Origin: Leptolyngbya sp. FACHB-321
Lineage (GTDB): Bacteria > Cyanobacteriota > Cyanobacteriia > Leptolyngbyales > Leptolyngbyaceae
Reading direction: 5' to 3'
DNA: 64,000 nt
NCBI RefSeq assembly: GCF_014695975.1
Contig: NZ_JACJPI010000058.1
Location: 372,001-436,000 of the forward strand
Shown here: one piece after another, positions 1-8,702 of the stretch
Numbering within the stretch: position 1 is the first letter of the stretch
How the letters are laid out: each line of letters begins with the position of its first letter
Position numbers and translations under genes: made by a program
The notes under the pieces: model-generated
The model's database searches: none
The model's input: only the letters and a program-made list of their open reading frames with translations
Told to the model about the DNA's origin: nothing

Positions 1-78
1 TACGATCGTCCATGCCTGCACTATAAGAACAGACTTACAAGGACAGACATACAAGGATAAATAGCAACGAAATCGTCT

Positions 79-1350
79 CTAACGGGTGCCAAAGGTCAGT
101 TTTGCAGTTTGACCAGTGCCGCAAAAACGATGAGCTTGTGTTTGCTGTGCTGAAGGCGGAATTTTCACCGTAACGCGCACCAGTGGTTGATTAATCAAGT
201 TGGCAGGGGTTGCTGGAGTAATTGCCTGTGTTTGTTCCTTGATTGTTTCAATAGTGCTAACGGATTCAATCAGGTCAACGTCTCCAATTAAAGTCTTGGG
301 TTCACCCGCCAGTTGCACCCGGACTGGCTGCTGGCTATCGATGCGGTTTGCCTGGTCTACACTAACTAGGGTTTCAACCCAAAGGTTACTGCAATCCAAC
401 ATCGTTAATAGATTGCTCGGACGGTTGACCTGTGCATCTTGCTCTTGCTCTGTGCGGTAAATCACCCCGCTAAAAGGAGCCTTAACTGTAAGGTCTTTTC
501 GGCTGGTGTAAATGGCTTGAGCTTGAGCAAGAAGATTTTTCTTGTTAACTCGCTGCACCTCTAACGTTTTAAGCAACGTTGATTGAGTTTGAATCGTCTG
601 TGCAAGGCTGACTCGCTGGCTCAACAAACTATCGTCTGCTTTAAATGCTGTGCCCTCTCGCAAGACAGTATGAGATGTTTTAGCTGAAGCTAAAACCGCC
701 TCTGCCTGTTTCACCTCAGCTTCAGTTGACTGCCAAAGCGCTTTCAATTGGTCAACCTTTTGCTGGGCAACAGCGCCTTCGCTCATTAGTTGAGAGTAGC
801 GTTCGTAATCTGAACGTGCAGAGCGAGCTTTAGCACTTGCTTCATCCACTGCTGCCTGGTAACGACGAATATCATTGCCCGCTAGCTCAACGTTGGCTCC
901 CTGGATTGATTGATCCTGAGATTCTAAGCCTCTTAATTGCTGTTGCAATAGGGCTAGAGATTGCTGACTAGCAGCTATCTGCGTGTCAAGAGAACTAATC
1001 TCACCTTGAAGCCGTAAAATGTTCTGCTCGTCTTGAGGTGTTGGCGCAATACGAGCAAGCACTTGCCCTTGTTTAACAACTGCTCCTGGCTGTGCATAAA
1101 ACGCTTTAATGGTGCCGTTGATTGGTGATTGTACGCGCACGGTTCGACCATTAACAATGCCAGTATCAATCGTTAAATGCGTTAGGCGGTAACTAATTGA
1201 AGATAGTCCAAAGGCTACTGCTGTAGCACCTAATGATACCAACGCGAGCGTTAGCATTAAACGCTGCCATCGAGACTGCTTTGGCTCAACCTCAAGAGGT
1301 AAACCGATTGCATGGTCAGAATAAGATCGCTTAACAGGAACTTCTAGCAT
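79..1350 (-). CDS. HlyD-family membrane fusion protein
   Basis: Periplasmic adaptor of a tripartite secretion or polysaccharide-export system. The 423-residue protein has a short cytoplasmic N-terminus, one membrane segment (about residues 30-52), and a biotinyl-lipoyl-like half-motif split by a long alpha-helical hairpin (about residues 110-285, rich in Q, A, L and E). The second lipoyl half includes VKAPFSGVIYR, and a beta-barrel domain follows. This order is diagnostic of HlyD/EmrA-like adaptors. The ATG is preceded by GGAG about 10 bases upstream. The partner transporter or glycosyltransferase would lie beyond the left edge, so the substrate cannot be assigned. Family call is firm; role is inferred. 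Confidence 0.85.
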   Translation of the reverse strand: MLEVPVKRSYSDHAIGLPLEVEPKQSRWQRLMLTLALVSLGATAVAFGLSSISYRLTHLTIDTGIVNGRTVRVQSPINGTIKAFYAQPGAVVKQGQVLARIAPTPQDEQNILRLQGEISSLDTQIAASQQSLALLQQQLRGLESQDQSIQGANVELAGNDIRRYQAAVDEASAKARSARSDYERYSQLMSEGAVAQQKVDQLKALWQSTEAEVKQAEAVLASAKTSHTVLREGTAFKADDSLLSQRVSLAQTIQTQSTLLKTLEVQRVNKKNLLAQAQAIYTSRKDLTVKAPFSGVIYRTEQEQDAQVNRPSNLLTMLDCSNLWVETLVSVDQANRIDSQQPVRVQLAGEPKTLIGDVDLIESVSTIETIKEQTQAITPATPANLINQPLVRVTVKIPPSAQQTQAHRFCGTGQTAKLTFGTR

Positions 1351-1981
1351 TCACTACGTTCTCCAATTCGAGAAGTATATTTAAGTACAGACTTGCAAAG
1401 AGAAAAATGCTGAAACAATCTGCGTGAAATTGCTGATGAATTACTCCTACAGCTAAGATTAGGCGCAAAAACTTCCCACAACATAAATATTCGGTAAACC
1501 TTCAATAAACTGAAAATGAAGGTTCTAAGAGTAAGTTAAATAACTTCTCTAAGAGTTTATTCTTGCTAATGCTAGCCAAGGTTTGAAATTGCAGCCCATC
1601 AGCAGTTTTGCCCGTTTTTAACCCATGTATAATTTGTGACATCGGTTCAAACTTTATGAACAGGTTAACAGCGCGATCGCTCGATTCAACAACTAAACCT
1701 GACTATTTGTAGAGCAGAAAATACTTAATTAGGCTCTATTAACTACGAGCGAAAAAATACTTCTTAAGACAGATAGACTCCTCCTTAAGAATAGGGAAAC
1801 TACTCCTTAAGATAGATGAATCGCTCGGTGGGATAGAAAAACTATTCCCTAAGATAGATAGAGTACGCCTTTACCTGTATAGGCTATTCCTTTAGATAGA
1901 AAATATTGTTTTGATACAGGCTAATGTCGAGAACCGTACAGACTAGACTGTCAAGCAGATGGTTCGATCAGGTTTAGCACT
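1351..1981. other. Intergenic region with phased repeats
   Basis: No gene is visible. The AT-rich stretch separates the minus-strand HlyD gene from the plus-strand regulator locus, so it must hold divergent promoters. Its right half contains the repeat cluster described separately at 1761-1902. Confidence 0.6.
1761..1902 (+). promoter_or_regulatory. Five phased CTTAAGATAGAT-like direct repeats
   Basis: Five degenerate copies of YYTAAGAYAGAT are seen, with cores TTAAGA at 1764, 1785 and 1807, CTAAGA at 1849 and TTTAGA at 1891. Core-to-core spacings are 21, 22, 42 and 42 bases, that is two or four turns of B-DNA, so all copies face the same side of the helix. Related copies in inverted orientation occur upstream of the kinase gene at 35420. 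This pattern suits cooperative binding by a transcription factor. The identity of the factor is unknown. Confidence 0.5.
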
Positions 1982-1999
1982 TTGGTTCAGGGCAAAAGG

Positions 2000-2191
2000 A
2001 TGCAGTTCTACTCGATCTACTTACTTGAAGAACGTATCGAACTTTACGTCTTGGAGCGAGAGCAAATTGCCGTTAACCAGAAAGGGCGGTTGATTTCGAC
2101 TCAGAAAGGTTATCAGTGTGCCTATGAAGTTGCTGTGGCACTATCCCAAGCAAAGCAAGTGCCGCTGGTTGATTATGCTCAGTTGGCGTAA
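2000..2191 (+). CDS. Small hypothetical protein before the NarL-type regulator
   Basis: A 63-residue protein starting MQFYSIYLLEERIELY. An in-frame TTG lies 18 bases upstream, but the ATG at 2000 is the more natural start. There is no membrane segment, signal peptide or known motif; composition suggests a small alpha/beta fold. It lies 92 bases upstream of the response-regulator gene in the same direction and downstream of the phased repeats, so it may be the first gene of that transcription unit. No function can be assigned. Confidence 0.5.
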   Translation: MQFYSIYLLEERIELYVLEREQIAVNQKGRLISTQKGYQCAYEVAVALSQAKQVPLVDYAQLA

Positions 2192-2283
2192 TAAGCGTGA
2201 GGCTGTAAGCTGACTATCGCTGCTAAAGTGCTTCATTCCAATGTTTCTCTGTTTGAACTCAACTCCTCTGGCATTGATAGTGC

Positions 2284-3012
2284 ATGAGTAAACTGCGTGT
2301 TGCCTTAATTGAAGATCACGATTTGACCCGCGTCGGTTTACGTTTGGTCTTTCAGCAGCATCCTACCGTTGAGATTGTTGGTGAGGCATCTGACGGATTT
2401 ACAGGCTTAAAGCTTCTCGAAACGTCTCAACCCGACGTTGCAGTGGTCGATCTAGACTTGCCTGGTTTGGATGGTATTGAGGTAACACGGCGCTTTAAGC
2501 AAAGTTTGAATGCGGCTGCGATCGCAACCAACTCCCAACCCAAAATCATGATCTTGACCATGCAAGGGACGGAGGACTCCGTTTTAGCCGCTTTTGCTGC
2601 CGGAGCCGACTCCTATTGCATGAAAGATTTGCCGGCAGAGCGACTGCTAGAGGCATTGCAGAGTACTCACGAGGGCAACAATTGGATTGACCCTGCGATC
2701 GCCCAGTTGGTTTTGCAGCACCATCGTCAGTTGCAAGCAGCTACAGCAGTTGGCACGAGCGCCACCAAGACGGTAGATATTCTGGCTGATGGGGAACAAG
2801 CGCCCGTCCTCCAAGCCTATCCTTTGACGCAACGAGAGCTTGAGATTTTAACCCTGGTGGTAACCGGTTACACTAACGCCAAAATTGCGAGTGAGTGTTA
2901 CATCACGATTGGCACTGTAAAAACTCATATTCGTAATATTCTGAATAAGCTTTGTGTGGACGATCGTACACAAGCGGCAGTACGCGCCTTGCGCTCTGGT
3001 TTAGTTGTCTGA
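2284..3012 (+). CDS. NarL/FixJ-type response regulator
   Basis: A 242-residue DNA-binding response regulator. The receiver domain (about residues 4-125) has acidic residues E10-D11, the phosphoacceptor D56 in VVDLDLPGLDG, and a conserved Lys in CMKDLPAE. A LuxR-type helix-turn-helix occupies about residues 178-240 (LTQRELEILTLVVTGYTNAK, then IGTVKTHIRNILNKL). A linker of about 50 residues joins them. No kinase gene is directly adjacent, so it is an orphan; the nearest kinases are the pseudogene at 4481 and the hybrid kinase at 4969. Start ATG follows a weak ribosome-binding context. Target genes are unknown. Confidence 0.92.
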   Translation: MSKLRVALIEDHDLTRVGLRLVFQQHPTVEIVGEASDGFTGLKLLETSQPDVAVVDLDLPGLDGIEVTRRFKQSLNAAAIATNSQPKIMILTMQGTEDSVLAAFAAGADSYCMKDLPAERLLEALQSTHEGNNWIDPAIAQLVLQHHRQLQAATAVGTSATKTVDILADGEQAPVLQAYPLTQRELEILTLVVTGYTNAKIASECYITIGTVKTHIRNILNKLCVDDRTQAAVRALRSGLVV

Positions 3013-3071
3013 GCCGTCTGCTGTTAGTTTTCTAGTTAAAGCGCCCGAAATGTTTTTGTGAAATAACGACA

Positions 3072-3425
3072 GTGACTCAGCCAACTATCAAGGTTTCAGC
3101 CGATCTTTCGGATGCATTGCTTACCGAGATTTGTGCTGCGGCTTCTGTCCTTACCTGCACCTGCCCCGGTTATTTAACCCGTTTATTACGACAAGTGCGT
3201 GCCTTTCGGTCTTACACCATTAATTGTATTGAACGCTTTCCAGAAGCCACTGAGACACATCATTGGTTAGACCAGCGAGGAGACCAACTCGAGCAGTTAC
3301 TCTTTCAGACGCTGCTAGAGTTGCTGCAAAAAGAGCAACTGTTGGATGCTACTAATCAGGTTTCGCTCAGCGAAATTGCAGAACGATCGCGAGCTAAGGC
3401 TCTTCAGCAGATCGAGCAACTCTAA
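3072..3425 (+). CDS. Conserved cyanobacterial hypothetical protein
   Basis: A 117-residue, probably cytosolic, largely helical protein with a GTG start. Its distinctive part is the segment CTCTCPGYLTRLLRQVRAFR at about residues 28-47, where closely spaced cysteines precede an amphipathic helix. I recognise this style from small cyanobacterial proteins of unknown function. It follows the response-regulator gene by 59 bases in the same direction and may be cotranscribed. The Cys cluster could be redox-active or bind a metal; that is inference only. Confidence 0.6.
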   Translation: MTQPTIKVSADLSDALLTEICAAASVLTCTCPGYLTRLLRQVRAFRSYTINCIERFPEATETHHWLDQRGDQLEQLLFQTLLELLQKEQLLDATNQVSLSEIAERSRAKALQQIEQL

Positions 3426-4048
3426 GGCAATTAACACTGCCAATGTTTGAAAGCGTACAGACGAGTTTGGTCAAAAAATGTTTAGATGGCGAGATCAGAC
3501 TTTGTGGCGAAGTTTAGCAACGTCGCTTTGACGGATTTGTCTGAAGCACTTATATAAACTGAACTCTATGTTTGCAGTGCTTCATCGTGATAAAGCGAAA
3601 GAGGCATCTACTTTATTATGAAAAAAACTAACGCTATATAGAAACAGTAGCAGCTATCTCATGGCTCAAAGTTGCTCAATAGTTTCAACTCTGATTTAGT
3701 TAAAAGTCATAAGCTTTTTTAGACTGAATTATCCTTTTTGCAATTGTTATTTCTCACTGTCCTCAAATAAAACAGCTTCATAATTTAGCTTAGAAGCAGA
3801 GTGGCAATGACATTACTTGTTTTGCCACCACGTCTTCGTTTAAAGAAACAAACTTATTTTTCCAAAGCAACAATTACGCCTGGTTGTGATAAGAATCACT
3901 TAGATCCTTTAAAATAGCTCTTAACTTAAGATATGGCATTCATACTTCTTAACAAAAGCTACTAATCTTAGTAAAGCTTCTTTTTTACTTCATCTTATGA
4001 GTTCAAACTTTCTTTGAGCAGCACTACGTTTTCTTTTCAAGTAACCTC
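3426..4048. other. AT-rich intergenic region
   Basis: No convincing gene is seen on either strand. It holds a short inverted repeat (GTGGCAA at 3801-3807 and TTGCCAC at 3822-3828) and a terminator-like hairpin at 3957-3986. The rest is AT-rich with no recognised motif. Confidence 0.5.
3957..3986 (+). terminator. Hairpin followed by T-run
   Basis: AGCTACTAA and TTAGTAAAGCT form an imperfect stem (3957-3978) followed by CTTCTTTTTT. It could end the 2000-3425 transcript or act as a leader structure for the gene at 4049, about 60 bases downstream. Confidence 0.4.
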
Positions 4049-4429
4049 ATGTATCCCTCTGTTGCTTCGGAACAACTGATTCACCGCTTTAAATTCTGGG
4101 CGGATGGCATGATCCAGACTGGAATGAGTCACGGACATCATCTTTATCGTCAAATAGCTTCATTCTCAATGTTGCAGAGGCAGCAAGCATACAGTTTGGG
4201 CATTGACTTGGTTCAACAGGGTCAAACAGTGATGCTAACCCATGCAGAAGATAGTTATACCGTTTGGGTTGCTTTAATTGACAGTGCCGGTGAAAGCCGC
4301 CTTAGCTGTTTTGCTGACAAAGGTAGAGAAGCTTCAACAGGTGCCTACCGCGATCGTTCCAGCTCGAATCAGTACATGAATTGCCTGCAAAAGGAAAGCC
4401 ATGAACCTTTAGTGCCTGAAACGCCTTAA
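4049..4429 (+). CDS. Hypothetical protein
   Basis: A 126-residue protein that I do not recognise. The first ~90 residues look folded, with helices (LIHRFKFWADGMI) and strands (TVMLTHAEDSYTVWVALID). The last ~35 residues are polar and probably disordered. No signal peptide or membrane segment is seen. It lies about 50 bases upstream of the decayed FIST/kinase gene in the same direction and may once have been its operon partner. Codon use fits its neighbours. Confidence 0.45.
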   Translation: MYPSVASEQLIHRFKFWADGMIQTGMSHGHHLYRQIASFSMLQRQQAYSLGIDLVQQGQTVMLTHAEDSYTVWVALIDSAGESRLSCFADKGREASTGAYRDRSSSNQYMNCLQKESHEPLVPETP

Positions 4430-4480
4430 AGCTTTCATCTATAAATATGAGAGAAGCGAACTGCCTATAAGGAGCACTTG

Positions 4481-4884
4481 ATGTTAAAAGTTGCTGTTGG
4501 TCATAGCAACGTCCCGATTCTCAATCAGCAATTTTGACGGTGCTGAAAGCCTGCCTTCACACATTAGCAGGCGCAAGACCCAAAGCTAGTTTGATGTTAG
4601 CCGCGATCGATCTTGATCATGCGCTCATTCTGAAACACATTCATAAAGCGTTTCCGGCGATCGAATTAATTTGTGGCACTACGAATAGCGACATCTTATC
4701 TGTTTTAGGGTTTTGACCCTTTTTTACTACTAAACCTATTATGCAAGGCGTTGGGCTGGGATTATCCATTAGCTATCAGATTGTGGTCGGCAAGCATGGT
4801 GGCACGTTGCAATGTTTCTCCGCACCTGGATAAGGAACAGCGTTTGTGATTGAAATTTCAGTGCAGCAGCAGACGATTAATTGA
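4481..4884 (+). pseudogene. Decayed FIST-domain / histidine kinase gene with a large internal deletion
   Basis: The reading starts at ATG 4481 behind AAGGAG (6-base spacer) with MLKVAVGHSN, the typical start of a FIST N-terminal sensor domain. A one-base deletion near 4511-4513 shifts the frame. The next frame continues PDSQSAILTVLKACLHTLAG and then ASLMLAAIDLDHALI and AFPAIELICGTTNSDILSVLGF, all classic FIST_N. At 4714 a TGA is met, and immediately afterwards the text becomes the end of a histidine-kinase ATPase domain: PFFTTKPIMQGVGLGLS, then HGGTLQCFSAPG, a TAA at 4831 where Gln is expected, then GTAFVIEIS, ending at 4884. The middle of the ancestral protein (FIST_C, sensor domains, HisKA, most of HATPase) is missing. 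Confidence 0.8.
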
Positions 4885-4968
4885 GTGTCTGCATCATTTT
4901 TCTAAAGTGCCGTTTTCCAAAGTGCCGTCAAATCATTGCTTTTGTGCAACTCTACCCTCCTTAAACCG

Positions 4969-7866
4969 ATGCCTCCAGCTAACTTACCTGAAAACGAAAC
5001 GGCTAGACTGGCAGCTCTGTGCCAGTACAATATTCTTGATACTCCGGCTGAAGCTGCCTTTGACGAGATTGCTACGCTAGCGGCAGCGCTGTGTGATACG
5101 CCGATCGCTCTCGTCAGCCTGGTTGACAGTACACGTCAGTGGTTCAAAGCCAAAATAGGCTTGGCGGTGGAGGAAACGGAACGAGAAGTTGCCTTTTGCG
5201 GTCATGCGATTCTTCAACCTGATTTACTGATCGTGCCGGATGCGTCCCAGGATCAACGGTTTGCTGACAATCCTTTCGTGCTTGACGATCCTCAAATTCG
5301 CTTTTATGCTGGCGCACCGTTGCTGACCGCCGAAGGGCATGCGATGGGAACCCTGTGCGTTATTGACAGCGTGCCTCGTGACCTTAGCTTAGAGCAAGCA
5401 CAAGCGCTGCGGGTTTTAGCACGTCAGGTGATGACCCAGCTTGAACTCCGTCGCCATGTAAAAGATCTAGCTCAGACCGTCACTCAAGTCACTGAGTCCG
5501 AGCGGGCATTGCAGATCGCGCAGGCTACTTTAGAAAGCCAAGTGAGCGATCGCACAGCCGCACTGGTGCAAACGAACGCCACCCTACAGGTTGAAATTAA
5601 TGAGCGGTTACAGGCTGAAAAGCAACTGCAACAACAGGTCGAGCATAACCGCTTGTTAGGGGCGATCGCGGCACGCATTCGGGAGTCACTACAGCTAGAT
5701 GACATCCTCCAGACGGCCGTGGCTGAAGTCCGTCACTTTTTGCAGGTAGACCGGGTTGCACTGTATGAAATCGAGGTCAACCAGGGTGGCAGGTTTGTGG
5801 TGGAATCTGTTGCTCCTGGCTGTCCGTCGATTCTCGGTTTGGTCTTGCACGATCATTGTTTTGAGACGGATTATGCTGCCCAATACCAACAGGGTCGCAT
5901 CAGTGCTATTGATGATATCGAGCAGGCAGAGCTAAGCCCTTGCTACCGTGAAGTGTTGGCTCCCTTAAAGTTACGCGCCTTACTGCTAGTTCCCATTATC
6001 TTTAAGGAGCAACTGTGGGGTTTGCTCTGTATGCACCACTGTTCGGCACCACGTCCCTGGCAAGACTTTGAGCTTAGTGCGCTGCAACAACTCGCTACCC
6101 AAGTCGCGATCGGGATGCAGCAAGCGCAACTGTTTCAACAGGTGCAACAGCAAGCCCAACGAGAGCAGTTGCTCAATCAAATCAGTCGAGCGCTTAATGC
6201 CAGCCTCGATCCAAACCACATCCTACAGGAAATTGTTAACCGGATTGGAGCCTGTTTCAGCGTTGAGCGAGTCGTTGTTTTTGCCCTCGTAGCCGAACAA
6301 ATGCAGGTGTTAAATGAATGGCGAGCCAACGATCAGGTTGCCTCTCTACTGCATTGCAGAGCGCCACTTAATCTGTGGACAGCATGGCTGGATCCAACGT
6401 CTGCTTGCTACGCTCCTCAGCTTTTTCAGATGCCGTTGCTTACGGCAGAGCAGCCCGTAAGTACCGAGCCAGGGCAACAGCCATCGCCATCGCTAGCGGT
6501 CTTGCATGTACCGATCAATATTGGCGACCAGTTCTTGGGAGGGCTTTGTCTCCACACGACAGCCAGCCAACATACCTTTACAGCCGATGAGTTGAGCTTG
6601 TTAGAACAGATTGCTGCACAAGCGGCGATCGCCCTTTGTAATGCTCAGAGCTACGAACGGCTGGAACAGTTAGTGCAGCAGCGCACTCAAGCCCTAGAGC
6701 AAGAAAAACTACGTTCAGAAGCAGCTAATCGTGCCAAAAGTGAATTTCTTGCCAACATGAGTCACGAACTGCGGACACCGCTCAACGCCGTTTTGGGACT
6801 CTCGCAGATGCTACAACGCGAGTTGTTTGGTTCGCTCAATCCTAAGCAGCAAGAATACGTTACTTGCATTCACAGCAGTGGTAATCATCTGCTCTTACTC
6901 ATTAATGACATTCTGGATCTAGCCAAAGTGGAGGCTGGCAAAGAAGAACTAGCACTGTTACCACTTTCAGTATCAAAACTTTGTGCGTACTGCCTCACTC
7001 TGGTACAGGAGCGAGCCTTTGAACAAGGCTTACGACTCATCAGCCATATTGATCCTAGAGTCAGCTTCTGCATGGCAGACGAGCGTCGCCTCAAGCAAAT
7101 CTTGATCAATCTGCTCTCGAATGCCATCAAGTTTACATCTGTTGGTGACGTGTCGCTGACTGTGCAAAAGCAGCCCCAAGGTCTGACCTTTACGGTGTCT
7201 GATACGGGTATTGGTATGGCTGAAGCGCAGATCCCCTTGCTGTTTCAGCCGTTTGTGCAGTTAGATAGCCGCTTGAATCGGCGGTATGAAGGCACGGGAC
7301 TGGGGTTAGCCCTGGCACGCGAGCTAGCGCAACTGCATGGTGGCGATATTACCGTCGAGTCAACATTAGGGCAGGGCAGCCAGTTTACGCTTTACCTACC
7401 GGACGAACCACCAGGGCTAAAGCAAATTCAACCCGTGACAAACCTCCTGATACCCTCTCCTCGCCGTACTCTCAGCCAGCGGCAAACAGCGTCTTCTCGT
7501 CGCATCTTAGTTGTGGAGGATGATATTGCTAGTGCGATGCTCCTCCAGGACTTTTTACAAGCTTTGGGGCACCGGGTTGAGCATTGGGCGGATGGCAGCA
7601 ACTTTCTAGAGCGGGTGCAGTTGTTCCGCCCAGCCTTGATTTTACTGGATGTCCAATTGCCCCACGGCATCACAGGGTTCGACTTGCTGACAGCGCTACG
7701 GCAGGAAGCCGCTTTGTACCAATTGCCAGTTGTGATGGTGACTGCAATGGCAATGCAAGGCGATCGCGAACGTTGTTTAGCAGCGGGCGCAACTGACTAT
7801 CTCAGTAAACCGATCCAAACTGTCCAAATTGAGTCGCTCTTGTCGCAGTATCTCTCTGTAACCTAA
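4969..7866 (+). CDS. GAF-GAF-GAF hybrid histidine kinase with C-terminal receiver
   Basis: A 965-residue soluble hybrid sensor kinase. An in-frame TTG lies at 4936, but ATG 4969 (MPPANLPENETARLAAL) matches the usual start of this family. Domains in order: GAF (about 25-165), a coiled coil, a phytochrome-like GAF (about 225-395), a third GAF (about 410-560), HisKA with [10 protein letters not shown] (His at about 599), HATPase_c with GTGLGLALARELAQLHGG, and a receiver with phosphoacceptor Asp at about 894 (LILLDVQLP). The second GAF has Cys325-Tyr326 at the position where bilin-binding GAFs carry Cys-His. No membrane segment. It directly follows the FIST/kinase pseudogene. Confidence 0.9.
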   Translation: MPPANLPENETARLAALCQYNILDTPAEAAFDEIATLAAALCDTPIALVSLVDSTRQWFKAKIGLAVEETEREVAFCGHAILQPDLLIVPDASQDQRFADNPFVLDDPQIRFYAGAPLLTAEGHAMGTLCVIDSVPRDLSLEQAQALRVLARQVMTQLELRRHVKDLAQTVTQVTESERALQIAQATLESQVSDRTAALVQTNATLQVEINERLQAEKQLQQQVEHNRLLGAIAARIRESLQLDDILQTAVAEVRHFLQVDRVALYEIEVNQGGRFVVESVAPGCPSILGLVLHDHCFETDYAAQYQQGRISAIDDIEQAELSPCYREVLAPLKLRALLLVPIIFKEQLWGLLCMHHCSAPRPWQDFELSALQQLATQVAIGMQQAQLFQQVQQQAQREQLLNQISRALNASLDPNHILQEIVNRIGACFSVERVVVFALVAEQMQVLNEWRANDQVASLLHCRAPLNLWTAWLDPTSACYAPQLFQMPLLTAEQPVSTEPGQQPSPSLAVLHVPINIGDQFLGGLCLHTTASQHTFTADELSLLEQIAAQAAIALCNAQSYERLEQLVQQRTQALEQEKLRSEAANRAKSEFLANMSHELRTPLNAVLGLSQMLQRELFGSLNPKQQEYVTCIHSSGNHLLLLINDILDLAKVEAGKEELALLPLSVSKLCAYCLTLVQERAFEQGLRLISHIDPRVSFCMADERRLKQILINLLSNAIKFTSVGDVSLTVQKQPQGLTFTVSDTGIGMAEAQIPLLFQPFVQLDSRLNRRYEGTGLGLALARELAQLHGGDITVESTLGQGSQFTLYLPDEPPGLKQIQPVTNLLIPSPRRTLSQRQTASSRRILVVEDDIASAMLLQDFLQALGHRVEHWADGSNFLERVQLFRPALILLDVQLPHGITGFDLLTALRQEAALYQLPVVMVTAMAMQGDRERCLAAGATDYLSKPIQTVQIESLLSQYLSVT

Positions 7867-7888
7867 AGACTGGCGTAACGGGACACCG

Positions 7889-8371
7889 CTACTGATGCAC
7901 AAAGTCTTCAAGTGTATGAGTGAGCCTATCCGCTAGCCCTTCTGGTGGTGGTGCTTCTGCTGCGACTGCTGCCTCGATTTGCTTCACAGTCTCAGGTGGC
8001 AAGCCTAAAAGTTGTACCAGGTTTTGATAAGCAGCGTCTTCCTCTGCGTTGATCCTAGCTTCACCAGGGGAACGGGCACTACAGCTAATGACCTCATAAC
8101 CCAAATGCAAAACGAGTGCTCGCTCCGCGTCGCTTTCTAGCTTAGACACCAGTTCACTAAGGGGAATATGCTGCATCAAATACTCACGCAGTTCGTGCTG
8201 TAAGGCTTTTTGCTGGGCGGCATCAGTAGCAAAAATGCGGCTCAGGCGGTCTAGCATTACCGTCACCTCTTCGGCAGCAAGATGACCATCAGACCAAGCC
8301 AAGGCAGCGACAATACGCAGCAAATTCATCTGACGCGGCGTAATGGAAGGGGGTGGAGGCATCTGTAGCAT
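7889..8371 (-). CDS. TerB-like protein
   Basis: A 160-residue helical protein resembling the TerB / tellurite-resistance-like family: early helices carry LLRIVAALAWSDGHLAAEEV, where the acidic SDGHLAAEE segment is typical. A second acidic segment, INAEEDAAYQNLVQLLGL, occurs near residue 115. An upstream in-frame ATG at 8392 exists, but ATG 8371 has CAGGAG six bases before it and is preferred. It converges with the hybrid kinase gene, 22 bases apart. TerB-like proteins bind metals in some systems; no ter cluster is present here, so the role is unknown. Confidence 0.65.
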   Translation of the reverse strand: MLQMPPPPSITPRQMNLLRIVAALAWSDGHLAAEEVTVMLDRLSRIFATDAAQQKALQHELREYLMQHIPLSELVSKLESDAERALVLHLGYEVISCSARSPGEARINAEEDAAYQNLVQLLGLPPETVKQIEAAVAAEAPPPEGLADRLTHTLEDFVHQ

Positions 8372-8702
8372 TACAAACTCCTGCTCTAGCATCTATGTGC
8401 AGCATCATGGAGCGGTAGAACCCATCGTTTGAATCAAGCTGTTGGCGATCGACAACTCTACTAGCTCCATCTTCTTTTAGTCTACAAGCGAACGAGCTGA
8501 TGAAAGCTAACAATATGTTTAGATTGCAACGAGGCTTCGGCTGCTACAGTTACATACCATTTGTAACTATCACACCCTATTTGTACAGCAAAAGGATGAA
8601 GGATGAGGAATGAATCGAAGCCCTTGCTCAAACGCAGTTTCAAAGCTTATATCTGTCCTAACGTTCTCTTCGGCTGTGATAGAAGCATTACGGTGGATAG
8701 CA
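8372..8702. other. Intergenic region with dispersed repeat copy
   Basis: No gene supported. About a third of the region is the dispersed repeat listed at 8567-8682; the remainder shows nothing recognisable. Confidence 0.5.
8567..8682 (-). repeat. Dispersed ~100-bp repeat, copy 1 of 3
   Basis: Read on the minus strand it contains CCGAAGAGAACGTTAGGACA, then TTTGAGCAAGGGCTT and a tail of CATCCTT heptamers. The same text with about 80-85% identity and no obvious indels is present at 18754-18852 and 28448-28547 on the plus strand. This copy is bounded by the inverted octamers CTATCACA (8567-8574) and TGTGATAG (8675-8682). Confidence 0.75.
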
